The notes under the pieces are model-generated. The model was not told the origin of the DNA, searched no databases, and saw only the letters and a list, made by a program, of their open reading frames with translations. This document shows, piece after piece, positions 9,684-17,193 of a stretch of DNA of 43,336 bases (position 1 is its first letter; each line of letters begins with the position of its first letter). The stretch covers positions 1 to 43,336 of the forward strand of contig CAJXOA010000016.1 of assembly GCA_913057685.1 (NCBI GenBank), written 5' to 3'. Origin of the DNA: an uncultured Trueperaceae bacterium. Its GTDB lineage: Bacteria > Deinococcota > Deinococci > Deinococcales > Trueperaceae. Position numbers and translations under genes: made by a program.

Positions 9684-10339
9684 GGGCGGTCCCGCCCGTC
9701 GTCGTTCGGGGGTGCGTGGGGGGTGGGGGTGGACGATGCCGCACTCGACGGATCGGTGCGCGCGAACGGGTCGGCGCTGGTGAACGGGTCCGCGTCGCCG
9801 TAGTCCCGCAGGTGGGGGGCGGCGGCGTCCTTCACCGACAGGGTGGGGGCGTCGGTGCCCCAGGCGACCCCGACGTCGGGGTCGTCCCACCGGAGGCTGC
9901 GCTCCAGCGCGGGGGCGTACTCCGCGGTGGTCTTGTAGTGGACGTCGGCGACGTCGGACAGCACCAGGAAGCCGTGCGCGAAGCCCTCGGGGATCCACAG
10001 GTGCCGGTGGGCGTGATCGTCGAGGACGGCGGACACCCACCGCCCGAAGTGCGGGGACGTGCGCCGCACGTCCACCGCGACGTCGAGGATGCGGCCGGCG
10101 AGGACGCCGACCAGCTTCCCCTGCGCCGCGGGGGGCGCCTGCCAGTGCAGGCCGCGAAGGACGCCCCCCGCGGAGCGGGAGTGGTTGTCCTGCACGAACG
10201 GCCCGACGCCGTGCGCGGCGTACGTCGACGCCTTGTAGCGCTCGAGGAAGAACCCCCGCGCGTCGCCGTGCAGGTCGGGGGTGACGACGAGGACGCCGTC
10301 CTCGCCCCACGGGCCGAGCGGTTCGAAGGTGGCGCTCAC
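9680..10339 (-). CDS. rfbC: dTDP-4-dehydrorhamnose 3,5-epimerase (RmlC/RfbC)
   Basis: 219 residues, with the cupin landmarks [29 protein letters not shown] (catalytic His), [41 protein letters not shown] and [15 protein letters not shown]. It epimerises C3 and C5 of the 4-keto sugar. GTG at 10339 overlaps the rfbD stop. A longer in-frame start at 10363 would add eight glycine/arginine-rich residues and is less likely. The last 35 or so residues are a low-complexity Ser/Pro/Asp tail not needed by the fold. Confidence 0.95.
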   Translation of the reverse strand: MSATFEPLGPWGEDGVLVVTPDLHGDARGFFLERYKASTYAAHGVGPFVQDNHSRSAGGVLRGLHWQAPPAAQGKLVGVLAGRILDVAVDVRRTSPHFGRWVSAVLDDHAHRHLWIPEGFAHGFLVLSDVADVHYKTTAEYAPALERSLRWDDPDVGVAWGTDAPTLSVKDAAAPHLRDYGDADPFTSADPFARTDPSSAASSTPTPHAPPNDDGRDRP

Positions 10340-11139
10340 GCCGCCGCCTCCGCGGCGCGCCACGCCGCGCGGAGCGCGGCCAGCCGGTCGGTGTTCAGCG
10401 AGACGTCGGCGGGGAGGGCGACCGGCGCGTCGGCGCGCACGCCGGGCGCGACGCCCGGGGTGCGGCGGCGGACGAGGTCGAAGACGCTCTTGCGTTCGGT
10501 GGCGACGTGCAGGACGTCGTGCCCGGCGCCTTCCGTTCCGTCGTTCCCCACGTCGGCGTGGTGGCGGACGACGTCGGTCAGGAGGTCGGCGATCACGTCG
10601 ACGTAGTCCTGGCTGGTGAACAGGTCGGTGAAGGCGGTCGGGTGCGGCCAGGCGTCGGGCCGGAACGACGTGCGCACGATCAGGGCGTCCGGCGCCCGCC
10701 GGGCGGCCTCCTCCGCGGCGAGCTTGGTGAGGGCGTACGTGTTGCGGACGGGCCCGGGCGGGTCGGTCTCGCGGTAGCCGCCGGGCGGGCGGTCCTCCCC
10801 GCCCCAGAAGACGTAGTCGCTGCTGACGTGCACGAGGCGCGCGCCGGCGGCGCGGGCGGCGTCGGCGACGTGCCGGGTACCGGCGACGTTGACGTCCCAG
10901 CAGGTGGCGCGGTCGTGTTCCGCGCCGGCGACGTCGGTGTACGCCGCGGCGTGCAGCACGACGTCCGGCGCGTGCGCCGCGACGAGGCGGTGGACGGCGC
11001 CGCCGTCGCGGACGTCGGCGTCGGCGCTGGCGACGCCGGTCACGCGCACGCCCGCCTGCTCAAGACGCGGCGCGAGGGCCCGACCCAGCGTGCCGGTCGC
11101 GCCGGTCATCAGGACGTGCGTCGCGTCCGACGTCGCCAC
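10336..11139 (-). CDS. rfbD: dTDP-4-dehydrorhamnose reductase (RmlD/RfbD)
   Basis: 267-residue SDR protein. TGATGTLGRAL is the NADPH loop, VSSDYVFWG and YALTKLAAEE the catalytic Ser and YxxxK, and DVVLHAAAYTDVAGAEHD the RmlD-type segment. It reduces dTDP-4-keto-L-rhamnose to dTDP-L-rhamnose. Start is GTG at 11139, four bases after the stop of the Wzz-like gene, so it is probably cotranscribed. It is somewhat shorter than typical RmlD (about 290). Other sugar reductases of the family are possible, but the neighbours make RmlD the simplest reading. Confidence 0.93.
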   Translation of the reverse strand: MATSDATHVLMTGATGTLGRALAPRLEQAGVRVTGVASADADVRDGGAVHRLVAAHAPDVVLHAAAYTDVAGAEHDRATCWDVNVAGTRHVADAARAAGARLVHVSSDYVFWGGEDRPPGGYRETDPPGPVRNTYALTKLAAEEAARRAPDALIVRTSFRPDAWPHPTAFTDLFTSQDYVDVIADLLTDVVRHHADVGNDGTEGAGHDVLHVATERKSVFDLVRRRTPGVAPGVRADAPVALPADVSLNTDRLAALRAAWRAAEAAA

Positions 11140-11143
11140 GGCG

Positions 11144-12364
11144 TCAGGCGTCCGCGGGGGACGGTGCGTCGGACGGCCCGTCGGACGGTGCGTCGGGCGG
11201 CGAGGTGGACGGCCCGTCGGGCGCGCGGACCGCCTCGCGGAGGAACACGAACAACGTCGCGAGCAGCGCCGCGACGACCGCGGCGAGGACCGTGACGAGG
11301 ACGGTGGAGCGCGCGACCGGTTCGGTGGGGGTGCGCGGCGCCTCGAGGAGGCGCGTGTTGCGGGGGGTCAGGTCGCTCACGAGCGCCAGGGCCGGCTCGA
11401 GCGAGCGTACGCGGGCGTAGGCGTCGGCGGCGGCGTCGCGCTCGCGCTGGGCGGCGTCGAGGGCGAGGCGGGCGTCGGCGACGTCGCGGCGCAACGTTCG
11501 GATGGCGTCGCGCTCGGTGGCGAGGGTCGCCTCGACGGCGTCGCGTTCACCTTCGAGGCGGGCGATCTCGCGCGGGTCGCCCTGCGCCCCGTCCGCGCGG
11601 AGGCCGGCGAGGGTGCGTTCGAGCTGCGCGAGGTCGGTGGTGAGCCACCCGAGGCGGGCGTTCGCCGCCTCGAGCTGCCGTTCGAGCCCGGGCAGGTCGC
11701 GGGTGGCGGCCTCGCGGTAGGCGGTTTCCGCGGTGTCGAGGGCGGCGCGCCGGTCCTGGAGGGCGGCGCGCGTGCGTTCGTAGATGGGGCCCAGGTCGTC
11801 GAGCAGGGTCGCGCGGATGCGTTCGACGGTCACGTCCGCCCACGCGCCCGCCCAGGCGGCGGCCAGGTCGGGGTCGCCGTGCGCGACGCGCAGGACGACG
11901 GTGAGCGCTTCGTCGCCGCCGCCCGCGCCCGTGAGCGCCTCGAGGGAGGTGGCGGCGTCGAGGTCCTGGGGGGTGGCGGGCGGCGTCACGCCGTCCGCCT
12001 CGAGGGCGGCCCGCACGTCGTCGTACGTGCCGCGGCTGGTGGCGATGCTGCGCAGCGTCGCGACGTCGATGGCGCCGCGCACGTCGAAGTTCAGCGCGAC
12101 GTCCTCCCCGAGGCGCACCTGGTTGGGGCTGGAGACGATCGTCGCGCGCGCCTCGTACGTCTCCGGCGCGAGCCACGCCCAGGCGAGGGCGGCGGCGGCG
12201 GCGAGGACGGTCGCGACGAGGATGAGCGGGAGGCCGCGACGGAGGATGAGCGCCAGCTCGCGCAGGCTGACCTCGTCGTCGGGACGCGCGGGGGGTGCAC
12301 CGTGGGGTGCACCGTGGGGTGCAGCGTGGGGTGCGGTGGGGGGTGGGGAACCGGGATCGTTCAC
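11144..12364 (-). CDS. Wzz-like chain-length determinant / polysaccharide co-polymerase
   Basis: 406 residues. A Pro/Ala/His-rich cytoplasmic head (residues 8-28) is followed by VSLRELALILRRGLPLILV leading into helix 1 (about 46-66), then LAPETYEARATIVSS typical of Wzz. A long coiled-coil region fills the middle, and EAPRTPTEP precedes helix 2 near residues 355-378. The C-terminus is a short Pro/Ser/Asp tail without a tyrosine-kinase domain. It should set glycan chain length. GTG at 12364 is chosen because TATCGT lies eight bases upstream; a longer start at 12409 would run through that box. Confidence 0.85.
   Translation of the reverse strand: MNDPGSPPPTAPHAAPHGAPHGAPPARPDDEVSLRELALILRRGLPLILVATVLAAAAALAWAWLAPETYEARATIVSSPNQVRLGEDVALNFDVRGAIDVATLRSIATSRGTYDDVRAALEADGVTPPATPQDLDAATSLEALTGAGGGDEALTVVLRVAHGDPDLAAAWAGAWADVTVERIRATLLDDLGPIYERTRAALQDRRAALDTAETAYREAATRDLPGLERQLEAANARLGWLTTDLAQLERTLAGLRADGAQGDPREIARLEGERDAVEATLATERDAIRTLRRDVADARLALDAAQRERDAAADAYARVRSLEPALALVSDLTPRNTRLLEAPRTPTEPVARSTVLVTVLAAVVAALLATLFVFLREAVRAPDGPSTSPPDAPSDGPSDAPSPADA
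12292..12339 (+). repeat. Four tandem 12-bp units inside the Wzz-like gene
   Basis: Units begin at 12292, 12304, 12316 and 12328 with consensus GGGGTGCACCGT; the first two are identical and the last is the most diverged. On the coding (minus) strand they encode His-Gly-Ala-Pro and His-Ala-Ala-Pro repeats in the cytoplasmic head. The 12-bp length keeps the frame, so copy-number change would lengthen or shorten the head without breaking the protein. Confidence 0.9.
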
Positions 12365-12372
12365 GTGCCGCG

Positions 12373-12378
12373 ACGATA
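12373..12378 (-). promoter_or_regulatory. TATCGT -10 box before the Wzz-like gene
   Basis: TATCGT on the minus strand ends eight bases before the GTG at 12364, with no Shine-Dalgarno sequence between. It is the likely main promoter of the polysaccharide operon and implies a leaderless or nearly leaderless mRNA. Confidence 0.6.
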
Positions 12379-12475
12379 CCGCGCCGGGCGGAGCTCGGGG
12401 GCTGCGCACCGCGAGTGGACCGGTGGGTGGAGCGGCCGCTTGGACGGCGGGTGGGGCGGCGCCCCGGGGCGGGGG

Positions 12476-13561
12476 TCAGCGTTCGCTGCGGATGAGGCCG
12501 TCCGCCTCGAGGCGACGCAGCCAGGGCGCCAGTTGGTCGAGGCCGACCCCGAGCGCGTCGGCGCACCCGCCGACGTCGAGGCCCCGCTGCAGGGTCCGCA
12601 GGAGCTCCTTGCCCGACGGCCCGTAGTCGCCGTCGAACGACATCGCCAGGTCCGTCATCGGGTCGAGGGCGTCGCGGCCGCGCAACGTCAGGTGGTAGCG
12701 GCGGGTCTCCAGGTCGGGCGGGTCGTCCGGGAGGGGGAGCGACGGGAGGGCGGCGGGGTTCGGGTGCGCCTGGTAGCGCGCGGCGGCGGAGCCGCCCCCG
12801 CCGACGCGGAGGACGGGAACGCCGCCCTCGAGGAGGGTCGCTTCGCGGGCGGTGATGCGGACGCCGTGGGGGGCGTCCCCCTCGCGGCCCAAAAGCAGGC
12901 CGGCGAACGCGGCGCGCCAGCTGGGGGGCAGCGGCGCGAACTGCAGCGTGGGTCGGTCGCCGGCGCCGGGGGTGGGGGCGGCGGCCGCCCCCCCGCCGGC
13001 GTGCCGCTGCAGCAGGCGCAGCGCGTCGCCGTTGCGGACCGGGAGGGGCGCGTCGTCGGGGGCGGCGCCGGACCGGGGGCGGCGTTCGCCGACCGCGGCG
13101 CGGATGCGTCCCTCGACGACGAGGGCGGCGGCGGCGTCGCCGTCCTCGTCGAGGGTCAGGAGGCCGTCGGCGGCTTCGGTTTCGAGGGCGGCGAGCCAGG
13201 TGGGGAGGTGCGCGAGGGCGGCGCGGGCCGCCATGCGGTGCGGGAGGTGGGGGAGGGCGCGGAGGTGCGCGTCGGTCGCGCCGGGGAAGCGGCTGGGGAG
13301 TTCGGGCACCCCGTGCCGCGCGCCGCTCGGGAGGGCGTGGTCGTGGAAGGCGAAGGCGACGTCGGGTACGTCGCTGGCGGGGGGCGCGCCGTGTTCGGCG
13401 CGGGCGACGGTTTCGCCGCCGTCGATCAGGGTGGTGGTGAGGCCGTGCGGGCCGGCGAAGGCGAGGGTGCCGGCCTCCTTCGCGTCGAGCAGCGTGCGCA
13501 GGAGTTCCGCCGCGCCGTGCGGGCCGCTGCGTCCCTGCAGGGGCGGACCGGTCCGGCTCAC
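12476..13561 (-). CDS. Protein of unknown function with C-terminal HTH-like segment (DUF4388-like N-terminus possible)
   Basis: 361 residues, not confidently recognised. The N-terminus GAAELLRTLLDAKEAGTLAF resembles the opening of DUF4388 domains, which occur in bacterial regulators, but the match is loose. The middle is Ala/Pro/Gly-rich with DGLLTLDEDGDAAAALVVEG, a similar beta pattern that could be a second copy. The C-terminus KELLRTLQRGLDVGGCADAL followed by LAPWLRRLEADGLIRSER reads as a winged-helix or MarR-like HTH. No membrane helix or signal peptide. GTG at 13561 overlaps the NUDIX stop (GTGA), so the two are coupled. A regulatory role near the polysaccharide operon is a guess. Confidence 0.6.
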   Translation of the reverse strand: MSRTGPPLQGRSGPHGAAELLRTLLDAKEAGTLAFAGPHGLTTTLIDGGETVARAEHGAPPASDVPDVAFAFHDHALPSGARHGVPELPSRFPGATDAHLRALPHLPHRMAARAALAHLPTWLAALETEAADGLLTLDEDGDAAAALVVEGRIRAAVGERRPRSGAAPDDAPLPVRNGDALRLLQRHAGGGAAAAPTPGAGDRPTLQFAPLPPSWRAAFAGLLLGREGDAPHGVRITAREATLLEGGVPVLRVGGGGSAAARYQAHPNPAALPSLPLPDDPPDLETRRYHLTLRGRDALDPMTDLAMSFDGDYGPSGKELLRTLQRGLDVGGCADALGVGLDQLAPWLRRLEADGLIRSER

Positions 13562-13989
13562 GCGTCGTCCGGAACGCCGGCCAGGACGCGGTCCAGGAGG
13601 GCGCGGTCGGGGGCGAAGGTGAGGCGTTCGCGCGCGACGTCCGGGGGCAGGAAGGCGCCGTCGGGGAACAGCGCTTCGCGGGGGGTGAACCGGGCGTCCT
13701 GCGCGGCGGTGCAGCGGAACCAGGTGATGCGGCGGGGGACGCCGGCGGCGTTGACGTACGTCGTGACCCAGGTGGCGGTCGGGTCGGGGCAGGTGGCGTG
13801 GACGCCGGCCTCCTCCGCGATCTCGCGCAGCGCGGTGTCGAGCGGTCCTTCGCCGGGGTCGACGTGGCCCTTGGGGAACGCCCATTCGCCGCTGTCGCGG
13901 CGGAGGACCAGGACGGTGCCGTCGGGGCGGAACACCAGTCCGCCGGCGCCCGCGGTCGGGGCGGCGGATTCGTCGGGCGCGTTCGTCAT
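13558..13989 (-). CDS. NUDIX hydrolase
   Basis: 143 residues. The full Nudix box spans residues 41-63 (GHVDPGEGPLDTALREIAEE then AGV), with the metal-binding RExxEE. LVLRRDSGEWAFPKGH precedes it, as in MutT/Ap4A-type hydrolases. It should hydrolyse a nucleoside diphosphate linked to another group; the W-A-F-P-K-G pattern is common in diadenosine-polyphosphate hydrolases, but substrate cannot be assigned. ATG at 13989 has TAGCAT nine bases upstream. It is translationally coupled to the following unknown gene. Confidence 0.93.
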   Translation of the reverse strand: MTNAPDESAAPTAGAGGLVFRPDGTVLVLRRDSGEWAFPKGHVDPGEGPLDTALREIAEEAGVHATCPDPTATWVTTYVNAAGVPRRITWFRCTAAQDARFTPREALFPDGAFLPPDVARERLTFAPDRALLDRVLAGVPDDA

Positions 13990-13998
13990 GGTCCGAGC

Positions 13999-14004
13999 AT
14001 GCTA
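13999..14004 (-). promoter_or_regulatory. TAGCAT -10 box before the NUDIX gene
   Basis: TAGCAT on the minus strand lies nine bases before ATG 13989, in the 76-base gap after the amidase gene. No Shine-Dalgarno sequence is seen. Confidence 0.5.
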
Positions 14005-14065
14005 GCACCGTCGCCCGGCGGGAGGCGGCGGAGATCGGTCGTGCCGTCGGTGCGGGGCGGTGGGG

Positions 14066-15721
14066 TCAGCGGGCGGCGAGGTCGCCGCCGACCCCGCCGG
14101 CATCGAGGAACGTGAGGATGCCGTCGGCGAGGGCGTCCGCGAGGTCGCTGCGGTAGTCGTCGCGCAGCAGCCGGCGGCCCTCCTCGGGGTGGCTGACGAA
14201 GCCGAGCTCGACGAGGATGGCGGGGATGCGGCTGTTGCGGATGACGTAGAACAGGTTCTTGCGGACCCCGCGGTCGTTCGCGCCGGTCGCGTCGACCATC
14301 TCGTCCTGCACGAGTTGCGCGAGGTTGAGGCTGTAGTTGAGTTGCGTCTCGCGCAGGATGTCGCCGGCGATGTCGGCGACCTCCGCCGCTTCGGCGGTGA
14401 GGGCGGCACCGACCTCCCCGCCGCCGTTCTCCTGGATGGCGCGGTCGATGAGGCTGGGGTCGAGCGGTTCGCCGAACACCCACGTCTCGATGCCGGCCGC
14501 CCCGCGGTTCGGGGCGGCGTTGGCGTGGACGCTGACGAAGACGTTGCGGTCGGTCGTCGCGAAGGTGCTGCGGTCCTGGAGGGTGAGGAAGGTGTCGTCG
14601 TCGCGCGTGAGGATCACCTCGACGCCGGCGTTGCGGAGGCGTTCGGCGAGGCGCAACGAGACGTCGAGGACGATCTCCTTCTCCTGCGCCCAGTCGCTGA
14701 CCGTGCCGGGGTCGTGCCCGCCGTGCCCGGCGTCGATGACGACGACCTGGCGTCGTTCGACCGGCGGCGCGGCCGCCGCGGCGACCGGGGGGTCGGCGGG
14801 GTCGGGCGCCCGGCCGGCCGCCGGTTCGCCCTGCAGGTCGGGCCCGACGTCGACGTACACGACGTCCTCGGTCCGGCCGAGGCGGTAGCCGCGGCCGGCG
14901 TCGTCGACGGCGTGGTCGACGACCAGGACCAACGCCGGGTCGCCGCCCAACGTGTCGCGGTAGACCCGTTGCAGCGGTCCGCCGCCGGGGCGGCGGTCGG
15001 TGGCGGCGAGGGGGAGGCCGGGGAGGCGCAGCGCGACGCTGCCGTCGGCGACGAGCAGGTCGGCGGGTTGGTCGGCGGGCACGTCGATCGCGACGCGGGC
15101 GTAGCCGTCGTGCAGGCCGACGCGGGGGGTGCGGCGTTCCGCGCCGGCGAGGGGGTCGGGCTCGGGGAGGGTGACGCGGATGACGCGTCCGGAGGGGAAC
15201 CAGGCGGCCTCCCCGCCGAACGCTTCGGCGAGGGGGGTGACGGCGACGTAGCTGGTGCCGTCGACCAGCAGGGCGCTGGGGATGGCGCGGGGGAACGGCT
15301 CGCCGTTCACCGTGAGGGTGCCGGTGCGGTGCTCGAGGCCGCCGGCGACGTCGCGGGTGACGTCCCAGCGGGCGGTGGTGACGCCGTTCTCGAACACGAG
15401 CTGGCCGGCGTCGGCGTCGTAGTCGAGGTCGATCCCCATGGCGTCCGCCATGGGGCCGGCCTTCGCGAAGGCGTTGCCGGAGTCGCCGTAGGCGACGAAG
15501 TAGTAGGGCCCCGCGGCGTCGAGGACCTGGTCGTCGACGGCGAGGAAGTTGAAGCGTTGTTGGGCGTGCCCCGCGGCGGCGAGGGCGACGAGCAGCAGGA
15601 CCAGAACGGCCCGGAGGACCGCCGCGCCGCGCGCTCGCGGGGACCGTCCGCGGGCGGGACGGGGGACCTCGCGACCGCGTCGGGAGGGGGCCGGGGTGCG
15701 GCGTCGCGCGACCGTCGTCAC
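14066..15721 (-). CDS. N-acetylmuramoyl-L-alanine amidase (Amidase_3), secreted
   Basis: 551 residues. An Arg-rich N-region and hydrophobic stretch (34-50) ending GHAQ look like a signal peptide. Residues about 60-290 hold copper-amine-oxidase-like stalk and AMIN-like beta repeats. The catalytic domain starts near 325: VVVIDAGHGGHDPG (H333), EKEI (E347), SVHANA (H399) and ILVELGFVSHPEEG (E505), a full set for a zinc amidase cleaving the glycan-peptide bond of peptidoglycan. Residues 418-465 form an acidic, helical insertion between ETWVFGEP and SLNLAQLVQDEM, in the position of the inhibitory helix of the AmiA/B/C type (inference). GTG at 15721 is favoured by TAGCGT seven bases upstream. The EnvC-like and FtsX genes lie about 4 kb upstream on the same strand. 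Confidence 0.93.
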   Translation of the reverse strand: MTTVARRRTPAPSRRGREVPRPARGRSPRARGAAVLRAVLVLLLVALAAAGHAQQRFNFLAVDDQVLDAAGPYYFVAYGDSGNAFAKAGPMADAMGIDLDYDADAGQLVFENGVTTARWDVTRDVAGGLEHRTGTLTVNGEPFPRAIPSALLVDGTSYVAVTPLAEAFGGEAAWFPSGRVIRVTLPEPDPLAGAERRTPRVGLHDGYARVAIDVPADQPADLLVADGSVALRLPGLPLAATDRRPGGGPLQRVYRDTLGGDPALVLVVDHAVDDAGRGYRLGRTEDVVYVDVGPDLQGEPAAGRAPDPADPPVAAAAAPPVERRQVVVIDAGHGGHDPGTVSDWAQEKEIVLDVSLRLAERLRNAGVEVILTRDDDTFLTLQDRSTFATTDRNVFVSVHANAAPNRGAAGIETWVFGEPLDPSLIDRAIQENGGGEVGAALTAEAAEVADIAGDILRETQLNYSLNLAQLVQDEMVDATGANDRGVRKNLFYVIRNSRIPAILVELGFVSHPEEGRRLLRDDYRSDLADALADGILTFLDAGGVGGDLAAR

Positions 15722-15728
15722 GTGACGC

Positions 15729-15734
15729 ACGCTA
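15729..15734 (-). promoter_or_regulatory. TAGCGT -10 box before the amidase gene
   Basis: TAGCGT on the minus strand, seven bases before GTG 15721. It overlaps the alternative GTG at 15730, which argues for the downstream start. Confidence 0.55.
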
Positions 15735-15748
15735 CCACGCGCCCTCGG

Positions 15749-15766
15749 GCCGGCCGGGCGGCCGGC
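15749..15766 (-). terminator. Hairpin after the YhcB-like gene
   Basis: A perfect 7-bp GC stem (749-755 with 760-766, loop GGGC) lies just past the stop of the YhcB-like gene and before the amidase promoter. No U-tract follows, so termination is uncertain. Confidence 0.35.
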
Positions 15767-15773
15767 GACCCGC

Positions 15774-16535
15774 TCAGGGGCGGGTGCGCTGCGCGTCGTC
15801 GTCCGCCGCGTCGTCGTCCGGCGTGTCGTCGTCGCCGTCGCGCGGTCCGTCGTCCGGCGTTTCGTCCGGCTTCGGTTCGTCCGCCGCTGCGTCCTCGTCG
15901 TCGACGGCCGCATCGCTCGCCCCGTCGCCCGCGGGAGGGGTGCGCTCCGCGCCGGCGTCCTCGTCGCGCGGGGCCTGATCGGGGGCCGGTGCGGGGGCGG
16001 CGTCGGTCGCGGCGTCGTGCCCGTCGCGTCCTTCCTCCTCAGGGGGTGCACCCGCGTCCGTAGCCTCCGCGTCCGCAGCCTCCGCCTCCGGCGCGTCCGC
16101 GTCGGGTGCGCCCTCGCTCGGCGCGCCCGCGTCCGGCGCGGCGCCCGTTTCGTCCGGTGCCGGTTCGCCCGGCAGCGCGTCGGTCGGGGCGCCGGTCGGG
16201 GGCGCGGCGGAGCGGGGGCCGATCCCCGGGAGGACGACCGGTTCGCTCCCGCCGTCGAGGCGGCGGCGCAGTTCGTCCTCCCCGACGAGGCGGTAGGCGC
16301 CGTCCTCGAGGTGGTCGTAGACGTCCTTGTACGCCTTCGTGAGCGCGTCGACCCGTTTCGCGGTCTCCGCGTAGTGCTCGGCGACGTCGCGCTTGTAGGT
16401 GTCGAGTTCGTCCTTGAGTTGGGCGGCGGTCCGGCCGCCGCCGGCTTGCCGCGTCGCGAACCAGGTGAGGAGCCCCCCGATCAGCAGCCCCGCGGCGAGG
16501 GCGGCGGCGAGGAGTGCGGAGAGATCGACGTCCAT
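15774..16535 (-). CDS. YhcB-like (DUF1043) membrane-anchored coiled-coil protein
   Basis: 253 residues. One N-terminal helix (about 7-26) is followed by ELDTYKRDVAEHYAETAKRV and LTKAYKDVYDHLEDGAYRLV (to about residue 86), the pattern of YhcB/DUF1043, in which ELe.Yr..V..HF..TA and LA.gA are conserved. YhcB (ZapG) in enterobacteria links cell division and envelope synthesis. Residues about 105-253 are a long acidic Ala/Pro/Asp/Glu tail, probably disordered and much longer than in E. coli. ATG at 16535 has TACCCT six bases upstream. YhcB-like proteins outside proteobacteria are less studied, so the function is inferred. Confidence 0.72.
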   Translation of the reverse strand: MDVDLSALLAAALAAGLLIGGLLTWFATRQAGGGRTAAQLKDELDTYKRDVAEHYAETAKRVDALTKAYKDVYDHLEDGAYRLVGEDELRRRLDGGSEPVVLPGIGPRSAAPPTGAPTDALPGEPAPDETGAAPDAGAPSEGAPDADAPEAEAADAEATDAGAPPEEEGRDGHDAATDAAPAPAPDQAPRDEDAGAERTPPAGDGASDAAVDDEDAAADEPKPDETPDDGPRDGDDDTPDDDAADDDAQRTRP

Positions 16536-16541
16536 GGAGGA

Positions 16542-16547
16542 AGGGTA
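16542..16547 (-). promoter_or_regulatory. TACCCT -10 box before the YhcB-like gene
   Basis: TACCCT on the minus strand lies six bases before ATG 16535. The six bases between (TCCTCC) are pyrimidines and offer no ribosome binding site, so a leaderless transcript is likely. Confidence 0.6.
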
Positions 16548-16638
16548 GCAAAGGGCGCCGCGGGCGCCTGGGTGCCCGCACGCGATTGCGAGGAGGGCCG
16601 TCCCGGACGGCGGTCGTGGGCGGGGGTCCCCCCAGCCC

Positions 16639-16668
16639 TTGACGCCTTAGGAATTAAGGTAGTAGCCT
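16639..16668 (+). promoter_or_regulatory. Promoter with inverted repeat in the spacer, upstream of the small gene at 16740
   Basis: TTGACG (16639-16644) and TAGCCT (16663-16668) are 18 bases apart, the clearest -35/-10 pair in the window. The spacer holds the dyad CCTTA-GGAAT-TAAGG (16645-16659), the most AT-rich spot nearby. Such placement suits a repressor operator. About 70 bases of leader follow, with GGAAAGGTGG (16720-16729) as ribosome binding site. Confidence 0.6.
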
Positions 16669-16739
16669 GCGGGCATCCGAGGGACGCCTCCACGGCCCCT
16701 CCCGCCGCACCGCGGCGACCGGAAAGGTGGTGACGCGAC

Positions 16740-17093
16740 GTGATCTTCGAACTGTTCCTCGCCCTCCTCGCGATCGGAGTCGCGGCCGCCCTCGCCGCCG
16801 GCCTCCACGACGCGGTCGCCGTGCACCTCGCGCCGCGCGCCGGCGCCCACCTGCGGGGGTCCGACACCCGCACCGCCGCCGTCCTCCGCGTCCTCGCCGA
16901 ACCGTTCGGCCTCGACGTCCGGCGCAGCCCGGCCCCCCGGGCCGCCCGCACCGCCGTTCCGGCGCCGGCCGCCCGCGCCGTCCCGCGCGGGGGTGGCCAG
17001 GTCGTGCAACCGAGCCTGTTCCCGCTGCCGGTCCGTACCCGCCCCTCGGGCGACGCCCGGCCCGCACGGCGCACGACGACGCACGCCGCCTGA
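16740..17093 (+). CDS. Small membrane-anchored protein of unknown function
   Basis: 117 residues from GTG at 16740. Residues 1-21 (MIFELFLALLAIGVAAALAA) form one hydrophobic helix, then a basic, Pro/Ala/Arg-rich tail without a recognised domain. It is the only plus-strand gene in a minus-strand block and has its own leadered promoter and Shine-Dalgarno sequence, which supports it being real. The tail composition (many Arg, Ala, Pro) is what any GC-rich frame gives, so the C-terminal part could be less conserved. No function assigned. Confidence 0.55.
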   Translation: MIFELFLALLAIGVAAALAAGLHDAVAVHLAPRAGAHLRGSDTRTAAVLRVLAEPFGLDVRRSPAPRAARTAVPAPAARAVPRGGGQVVQPSLFPLPVRTRPSGDARPARRTTTHAA

Positions 17094-17173
17094 GCCGTTC
17101 CCCGACCCCTCCCTGACGTCTCCCTGGCCGGGGGCGTTCGAACGGACCGTCGCCGCCTGCGCCCCGTGGATCG

Positions 17174-17193
17174 CGCCGCCCTTCGGGGCGGCG
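17174..17193. terminator. Hairpin with TTCG tetraloop between convergent genes
   Basis: Perfect 8-bp stem CGCCGCCC / GGGCGGCG closed by TTCG, ending directly at the stop codon of the cyclase-AAA gene and 80 bases after the small gene's stop. It could serve both strands. No long T-run. Confidence 0.5.

Noticed and set aside
12292-12339. CRISPR-like array
   Set aside because: Units are 12 bp, directly adjacent with no spacers, and lie in frame inside a gene.
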